A stretch of 9,415 nucleotides of DNA. It comes from Chthoniobacterales bacterium (GTDB lineage Bacteria > Verrucomicrobiota > Verrucomicrobiia > Chthoniobacterales > UBA10450). The stretch spans positions 1 to 9,415 of the forward strand of contig JACCXA010000028.1 of NCBI GenBank assembly GCA_013697365.1, given 5' to 3'. The notes beneath the pieces are model-generated. The model was not told the DNA's origin. It saw only the letters and a list, made by a program, of their open reading frames with translations, and searched no databases. The position numbers were made by a program, and so were the translations under genes. Below, piece by piece: positions 5,617 to 9,415 of the stretch (its first letter is position 1; each line of letters begins with the position of its first letter).

Positions 5617-7373
5617 GGCAGCTTCACCGGTTTTTTCAGGTCGAGCCTGAGCTCATACGGAAACGCCCACTCGGTGTTGGTAGGCGTGGTGGGCTTGATC
5701 ACCTTGGATTGGTTGTTCGGATCAACCGCGAAATAAGGCGAGTCGACTAGATTCCGGAAGAATTCGACCACCACCTCCTGCTGCTTTGGATTGAATAGGT
5801 AAAGTCCGCGCACAAAAATGCCGTCAATCGCGGGCTCAGCCGATGCGGCTACTGCGCTTCCCGGGCGAGCCGGAGGAGCCGTCGCCGCCGGCGTGGCTTC
5901 GGGCCGCGTCGCCCGCTGGTCTCCGCCGCCCACGGGCTTTCCGGCTGAAGTGGCGACGAGTTCCGTAATCCAAATGTCCTCCTTTGGGAGGCGCACATTC
6001 AGGTCTTCGATAATCTGCGTCCAGAAGGTCCGGTCGTTCACGGCGGAGATGAGCGGCGTCGCAACGCTATCGAGCGAAGCTGTCTGTTTGCGGACGCTTT
6101 CCATTTGCGCCGCCACACGTCGCATCGCATCCACCTTCTCGGCGAGATGCTCCGCACCCCCGCGTTCAACGCTGGCCGCACGCGTGTAGTAAAGCCCCCA
6201 TCCGACCAATCCCAGGAGGAAGCAGGCGGCCGCCAGAAGGAAAAACGGCCGGCGCCGGGTGAGCTGCTGCGCGCGGACCACGCTCGGCAGCCGCAGGTTT
6301 AATTCCATCGGGCACGTCGTCGTGCTTCGCAGCGCCAGACCGACCAACTCCCCCAGCAGATGTGCGGAATGAGCGACCTCCGAAGCCTTGACGCCTTCCG
6401 CGACGGAGACGTTGCGCAACGGATGGAAGAACTCGATCGGCAGCTGCAGCTTTTCGTGAAAAAATTCGCGCATATATGGCATACCCGCGCTTCCCCCGCA
6501 GAGGAAAACGCGCGCGGGGGCGTTGCCTTGTTGTTGCGCGCGGTAGTGGCTGATCGAGCGCATTAACTCGGCGTGCAACCGCGTCATCGTGCTGCGCACG
6601 ATTTTCGCGACCCGCGCCAGATCGGGATCGGTCGGCTCCGCGTAAGAACCGCCAAGGCTGACGGAGCCATCGCGCTTCTTCCGAAATTCAGCCAGGCCGA
6701 TCGACTCCCCGAATTCCTTCGCGATCGCGGCTGAGATGGAACTGCCGCCAATCGGCACACTGCGCGAAAAAATTTTACCGGGCTCGATGAAAAGCAGATT
6801 TGTCGTGCGAGCTCCGATATCGACCAGCAACGAGCAGTTGGCCAGCTCGCCGTAGTTATAACGGAACGCGTTGTAGAGCCCCATCGTCGCCACATCCACG
6901 ATCGAGGTTCGGAGACCCGTCTCCTCGACCGCGGCATTGATGCCTTCGATCAAATCTGACTTGATCGCCACCAAAACGACCTGGATCTGCTCGTCCGCTC
7001 CGGCGGCAACGAGTTGATAATCCCACACCACTTCCTCAATGGGAAAAGGGACATTCTGTTGCGCCTCGAATTCAATGATGCGCTCGATTTTTTCTTCTTC
7101 GACCGCGGGCAACTTGACGAAACGGGCGAAAACCGACTGCGCCGCGACGCAATAGTTCACCGCGCCGCCTGTGATCTCCAGCTCGCGCATCATCTCCCTG
7201 AGCGCGGCTGTAATCTGCGCGTTGCGCGTAGCGTCGTTTCCGGACTCGCCCAAAATTTCCCGCAAGCGATACCCCAGCAACACCAGCCCGCCATTCGGCT
7301 GCGTCCGGAACTCCGCTAATCCAACGGTCTGCGAACCGAGATTAAGAGCGACGATACGAGTCGAGGCGGCCAT
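5613..7373 (-). CDS. pilM: PilM-PilN fusion protein (Amuc_1101-like), type IV pilus alignment complex
   Basis: The first ~350 of 586 residues are a PilM/FtsA-type actin-like ATPase. They include phosphate-1 IVALNLGSQTVGLAEF (7-22), FEAQQNVPFPIEEVVWDYQ (102-120), which is diagnostic of PilM, phosphate-2 LLVDIGARTTNLLFI (182-196) and the adenosine motif VFLCGGSAGMPYM (289-301). Then comes MELNLRLPS (356-364), matching the short NLLP-type peptide by which PilN docks on PilM, followed by RRR and a membrane helix (about 377-396). The periplasmic part (398-586) has a helical stretch and a PilN-like fold, WTQIIEDLNVRLPKEDIWITEL and IDGIFVRGLYLFNPKQQEVVVEFFRNL, interrupted by an Ala/Pro/Thr-rich loop (about 478-515). 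The single chain would thus place a cytoplasmic actin-like ring on the inner membrane under the PilO/PilP-like proteins. ATG 7373 lies 9 bp after the upstream stop, with no clear ribosome site, which suggests coupling. Confidence 0.92.
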   Translation of the reverse strand: MAASTRIVALNLGSQTVGLAEFRTQPNGGLVLLGYRLREILGESGNDATRNAQITAALREMMRELEITGGAVNYCVAAQSVFARFVKLPAVEEEKIERIIEFEAQQNVPFPIEEVVWDYQLVAAGADEQIQVVLVAIKSDLIEGINAAVEETGLRTSIVDVATMGLYNAFRYNYGELANCSLLVDIGARTTNLLFIEPGKIFSRSVPIGGSSISAAIAKEFGESIGLAEFRKKRDGSVSLGGSYAEPTDPDLARVAKIVRSTMTRLHAELMRSISHYRAQQQGNAPARVFLCGGSAGMPYMREFFHEKLQLPIEFFHPLRNVSVAEGVKASEVAHSAHLLGELVGLALRSTTTCPMELNLRLPSVVRAQQLTRRRPFFLLAAACFLLGLVGWGLYYTRAASVERGGAEHLAEKVDAMRRVAAQMESVRKQTASLDSVATPLISAVNDRTFWTQIIEDLNVRLPKEDIWITELVATSAGKPVGGGDQRATRPEATPAATAPPARPGSAVAASAEPAIDGIFVRGLYLFNPKQQEVVVEFFRNLVDSPYFAVDPNNQSKVIKPTTPTNTEWAFPYELRLDLKKPVKLP

Positions 7374-7382
7374 GAGCCGGGA

Positions 7383-7961
7383 TCAACGTGGAGCCGTTTT
7401 GATCTGCTCGTAACGGTCCCAGTACAAAGGCGCGAAAGGCGTATCGTTCTTGTTTAAGACCAGCCCGGCGACTTGCGGCATGCTCGCGAACCATTGCGGC
7501 TGCGCCCGCTCCAGACTCAGCTCGCTTTTAACCGCGCCCTGTTGCACGAGCTGCACCGCGATGTTCTGAATCGAATTGGGCACCATCGGCCGATTAGCCA
7601 GGACGCGCGCGAGCGTCTTCGGTGAGACGTACAGGACCGAACGATTTTCGCGCCCGGCCGCGATGCCGGTGTGCGTCACTTCACCGGTCAGAAGCTTGCC
7701 GTTGATGAGGATGAAATACTTGAATGTCAGTTCATCCGTGAAGTCCGGCGCGGCCGCGAACTCCACTTCGGCCTCCAGCCAGCGATCGCGTTGGTTGGCC
7801 GTGTATTGCTGCGCCCCGGTGTAAGTGAACTGCGGGGCCGTGATCAGGTTCTTGGTGATCTTGTTAATCTGGAACTCCCCTCCGGGCCGTGGCTGGCTCA
7901 AAGCGGTAGCCGACAAGGCAAGGGTGAATGAGAAGACAAGAGGAAAGAGTTTTGTCTTCAT
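7383..7961 (-). CDS. Small exported protein, Amuc_1102-like
   Basis: From ATG 7961 the product has 192 residues, starting MKTKLFPLVFSFTLALSATA, a classic Sec signal peptide with likely cleavage near residue 22. The mature part (about 170 residues) has alternating beta-type stretches, RWLEAEVEFAAAP (60-72), LTFKYFILINGKLLTGEVTH (78-97) and NRSVLYVSPKTLARVL (106-121), and ends WDRYEQIKTAPR. I recognise no enzyme motif. Its place as first gene before pilM, its size and its beta-rich export form match Amuc_1102, reported (from memory) to have an immunoglobulin-like fold resembling archaeal pilus proteins. A start at 7997 is possible but would put 12 extra residues before the signal peptide, so I prefer 7961. 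The 74-bp gap after the upstream gene makes this the probable first gene of the pilus-like operon, although read-through is possible. Confidence 0.8.
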   Translation of the reverse strand: MKTKLFPLVFSFTLALSATALSQPRPGGEFQINKITKNLITAPQFTYTGAQQYTANQRDRWLEAEVEFAAAPDFTDELTFKYFILINGKLLTGEVTHTGIAAGRENRSVLYVSPKTLARVLANRPMVPNSIQNIAVQLVQQGAVKSELSLERAQPQWFASMPQVAGLVLNKNDTPFAPLYWDRYEQIKTAPR

Positions 7962-8035
7962 AGAGACATCATCCAAGAGAGCGTGAAATGGGAGCATTCC
8001 AAACGCGCAGTGTTATGGGGGATTTCAAAAAGAAA
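7962..8035. other. 74-bp gap upstream of the pilus-like operon
   Basis: This gap lies between the decarboxylase stop (8038-8036) and the start of the Amuc_1102-like gene. On the minus strand it begins with a T-rich stretch just after the stop, containing TTTC-TTTTT-GAAA, which could form only a 4-bp stem and is not a convincing terminator. A TTGAAA is present but no good -10 lies at the right distance. If the pilus-like operon has its own promoter it should be here, but I cannot point to it. Confidence 0.35.
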
Positions 8036-9028
8036 CTACTTCGCGAGTTCCACCCGGTCGCCAAAATGCCCACGCTCAAGGCAGCCACGAAAGTAAGCAA
8101 TCGTCTGCACGATTCCCTCTTCAAAAGGGACCTTCGGTTCCCAGCCGAGGACTTTCCGCGCGCGGGTAATGTCGGGCTGACGCACCTTCGGATCGTCGAC
8201 CGGCAACGCCTCGTAGACGATTTTCGAGTCAGTGCCGATGATGCGTTGAATCTCTTCCGCGAACTGCTTGATCGTCATCTCGCGCGGGTTGCCGATGTTG
8301 ACCGGCTCGTGGAATTCCGACTGCGAGAGACGGAAGATGCCATCGATCAAATCCGAGACGTAGCAAAACGAGCGCGTCTGCGATCCGTCGCCGAAGACTG
8401 TGATCGGTTCGCCAGTCAGCGCTTCACCGATGAAAGCGGGCACGACCCGGCCATCACGCAGCCGCATCCGTGGCCCATAGGTGTTGAAGATGCGGACGAT
8501 CTTCGTATCCATCCCGTGATACCGGTGATACGCCATCGTGATCGCTTCCGCGAAGCGCTTCGCTTCGTCATAGACCCCGCGCGGACCGATCGGGTTTACG
8601 TTGCCCCAGTAATCCTCCGTCTGTGGATGCACGAGCGGGTCGCCATAGCACTCGGAGGTCGAGGCGAGAAGAAATGCCGCCCCCTTCGCTTTTGCTAATC
8701 CCAGCGTGTTATGCGTCCCCAGCGCGCCCACTTTCAGCGTCGGAATAGGCAGCTCCAGGTAATCGATCGGGCTGGCGGGCGAAGCGAAATGAAAGACGTA
8801 GTCGAGTTTTTCCTCCGGCAGGAAGATGAAATCGGAAACGTTGTGCTTCACAAAATGATAGTTCTCGTTCCCGGCGAGATGCTCCACATTCGCGAGATTG
8901 CCGGTCACGAGATTATCAATCGCGATCACCCGGTGGCCCTCCTTCAGCAGGCGGTCGGTCAGGTGCGAACCAAGGAAACCAGCACCGCCGGTGACGACGG
9001 AAATGGGTTGGGAACTGGCGGACCTCAT
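8036..9028 (-). CDS. uxs: UDP-glucuronate decarboxylase (UDP-xylose synthase), SDR family
   Basis: The enzyme converts UDP-glucuronate to UDP-xylose with tightly bound NAD, feeding polysaccharide or glycan synthesis in the cytoplasm. The 330 residues show the extended SDR layout: TGGAGFLGSHL (13-23) for NAD binding and AIDNLVTGN (36-44). ASPASP (82-87), which is typical of UXS, is followed by catalytic T124 and E126 in LLASTSECYGDP and by Y153/K157 in YDEAK. YWGNVNPIGPR (140-150) and RIFNTYGPRM (179-188) complete the pattern. The 29-residue spacing from T124 to Y153 is the same as in known UXS enzymes. Length is normal and no catalytic residue is missing. The start ATG 9028 has no strong ribosome site. 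It precedes the pilus-like operon on the same strand, 74 bp upstream, and is divergent from the sensor-type gene. Nothing in sequence ties it functionally to the pilus-like genes. Confidence 0.93.
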   Translation of the reverse strand: MRSASSQPISVVTGGAGFLGSHLTDRLLKEGHRVIAIDNLVTGNLANVEHLAGNENYHFVKHNVSDFIFLPEEKLDYVFHFASPASPIDYLELPIPTLKVGALGTHNTLGLAKAKGAAFLLASTSECYGDPLVHPQTEDYWGNVNPIGPRGVYDEAKRFAEAITMAYHRYHGMDTKIVRIFNTYGPRMRLRDGRVVPAFIGEALTGEPITVFGDGSQTRSFCYVSDLIDGIFRLSQSEFHEPVNIGNPREMTIKQFAEEIQRIIGTDSKIVYEALPVDDPKVRQPDITRARKVLGWEPKVPFEEGIVQTIAYFRGCLERGHFGDRVELAK

Positions 9029-9180
9029 GGGCGCGGTTATTTAGCCAGAGGGGCGCGCCATTGCGAGGACGATTTTCCTCCGGGCTGGCCAAGCTCTTGG
9101 CCGCACAGTATGGGAAACGTGGTGAAGACAAATTTCGTCCGCGAGTTGCGGTGGCGGAAAATTCTGCAACGCGGCGCGGC
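9029..9180. other. 152-bp divergent intergenic region
   Basis: This region separates two genes transcribed away from each other, so both promoters should lie here. A TAAATA element on the minus strand (about 9039-9045) sits only some 10 bp before the decarboxylase ATG and lacks a good -35 partner. The clearest structure is a perfect inverted repeat at 9087-9102, described separately. I see no plausible small gene; the open frames crossing it are antisense shadows. Confidence 0.45.
9087..9102. promoter_or_regulatory. Inverted repeat GGCCAAG-CT-CTTGGCC, candidate operator
   Basis: Two perfect 7-base arms (9087-9093 and 9096-9102) are separated by two bases. The loop is too short for an RNA hairpin terminator, so if functional this is more likely a dimeric regulator's DNA site. 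It lies 58 bp upstream of the decarboxylase start and 78 bp upstream of the plus-strand start, a sensible place to affect either gene. No family-specific operator consensus is recognised. Confidence 0.4.
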
Positions 9181-9415
9181 ATGAACCCGGTTTCATCTCC
9201 TGCCAGACCGCAAGCGACCCGCTCCGCTCGTTTTCTCGCGCGGCTGCCAATCGTCTGCGCCGCTCTCGCGGTCGCACTCGGCGTTTCGACCTTCGTCGGC
9301 TGGATCTCTGGTTTGCCCCTTCTTGCGAGTGTCCGAGCTAAATCTATTCCGATGGCGCCCAGCACTGCGCTGTGCTTCTCGCTCGTTGGTGTTGGGCTTC
9401 TGGTGCGAACATGGG
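9181..9415 (+). CDS. N-terminal part of a putative membrane sensor protein (truncated)
   Basis: Only the first 78 residues are visible, from ATG 9181. After a basic, Ser/Arg-rich N-terminus there is a membrane helix (about 23-42, including LPIVCAALAVALGVSTFVGW), a short loop with LASVRAKSIPMAPSTALCFSL, and the start of a second helix (about 62-75). The order helix, GW, short loop, 'MxPxTALCF', second helix resembles the N-terminal sensory membrane modules of many histidine kinases, PAS proteins and GGDEF proteins, where a very similar 'M-x-x-N/S-TA-L' segment starts a helix. The signalling output domain is outside the window, so its type cannot be given. The ribosome site is not clear. It is the only plus-strand gene here and is divergent from the decarboxylase gene. 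Confidence 0.6.
   Translation, partial: MNPVSSPARPQATRSARFLARLPIVCAALAVALGVSTFVGWISGLPLLASVRAKSIPMAPSTALCFSLVGVGLLVRTW

Noticed and set aside
7383..7997. Longer start at 7997 for the Amuc_1102-like gene
   Set aside because: It would place 12 partly acidic residues (MLPFHALLDDVS) before a typical signal peptide beginning MKTK, so the internal ATG at 7961 is more likely.
7988..8698. 236-residue plus-strand open frame antisense to the decarboxylase gene
   Set aside because: The opposite strand encodes a full UDP-glucuronate decarboxylase with every catalytic motif. The antisense frame is Arg/Asp-rich with no recognisable domain and is a GC-driven shadow.
8711..9184. 157-residue plus-strand open frame running to the sensor gene start
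   Set aside because: It is largely antisense to the decarboxylase, then crosses the intergenic dyad. No family pattern is seen.
8916..9365. 149-residue minus-strand open frame overlapping the sensor gene and the decarboxylase start
   Set aside because: It is Arg/Pro-rich without a domain, antisense to the membrane-protein start at 9181 and out of frame with the decarboxylase.

Overview
The window looks like chromosome of a member of the Verrucomicrobiota, probably a non-Akkermansia lineage such as a soil Spartobacteria/Chthoniobacterales relative. The main reason is a five-gene block on the minus strand (about 986-7961). In order and architecture it matches, from memory, the Akkermansia muciniphila Amuc_1102-1101-1100-1099-1098 cluster, the type IV pilus-like locus that encodes the immunomodulatory protein Amuc_1100. 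No database search was possible, so the lineage is an inference.

Layout from left to right, all on the minus strand unless noted: the N-terminal part of dephospho-CoA kinase (coaE, cut by the window edge); a ParE-like toxin and its addiction-module antitoxin with overlapping ends; a 110-bp gap; a secretin with an N-terminal TPR region (Amuc_1098-like); a single-pass protein with a calcium-loop motif and a possible PilP/GspC-like end (Amuc_1099-like); a PilO-like single-pass protein (Amuc_1100-like); a PilM-PilN fusion (Amuc_1101-like); a small exported protein (Amuc_1102-like); a 74-bp gap; a UDP-glucuronate decarboxylase; a 152-bp divergent region with a clean inverted repeat; and, on the plus strand, the start of a membrane sensor-type gene cut by the right edge.

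Read in the direction of transcription, the central block is a compacted pilMNOPQ alignment operon: exported protein, PilM+PilN in one chain, PilO-like, PilP-like, then the PilQ-like secretin. The genes are 9 to 31 bp apart or overlap by 4 bp, so they very likely form one transcript. The products would span the envelope: an actin-like cytoplasmic ring fused to an inner-membrane protein, two further inner-membrane/periplasmic proteins, and an outer-membrane secretin channel. No pilin, prepilin peptidase, assembly or retraction ATPase, or PilC-type platform protein is present in the window, so those would have to be encoded elsewhere.

The main oddities are the PilM-PilN fusion, which carries its own PilN-type docking peptide; an apparent one-base frameshift between the likely start codon and the signal peptide of the secretin; a thrombospondin-3-like calcium loop in the PilP-position protein; and a toxin-antitoxin pair lying between this operon and coaE. 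There is no gene-free stretch longer than about 150 bp, and I found no RNA genes, insertion sequences or CRISPR arrays.
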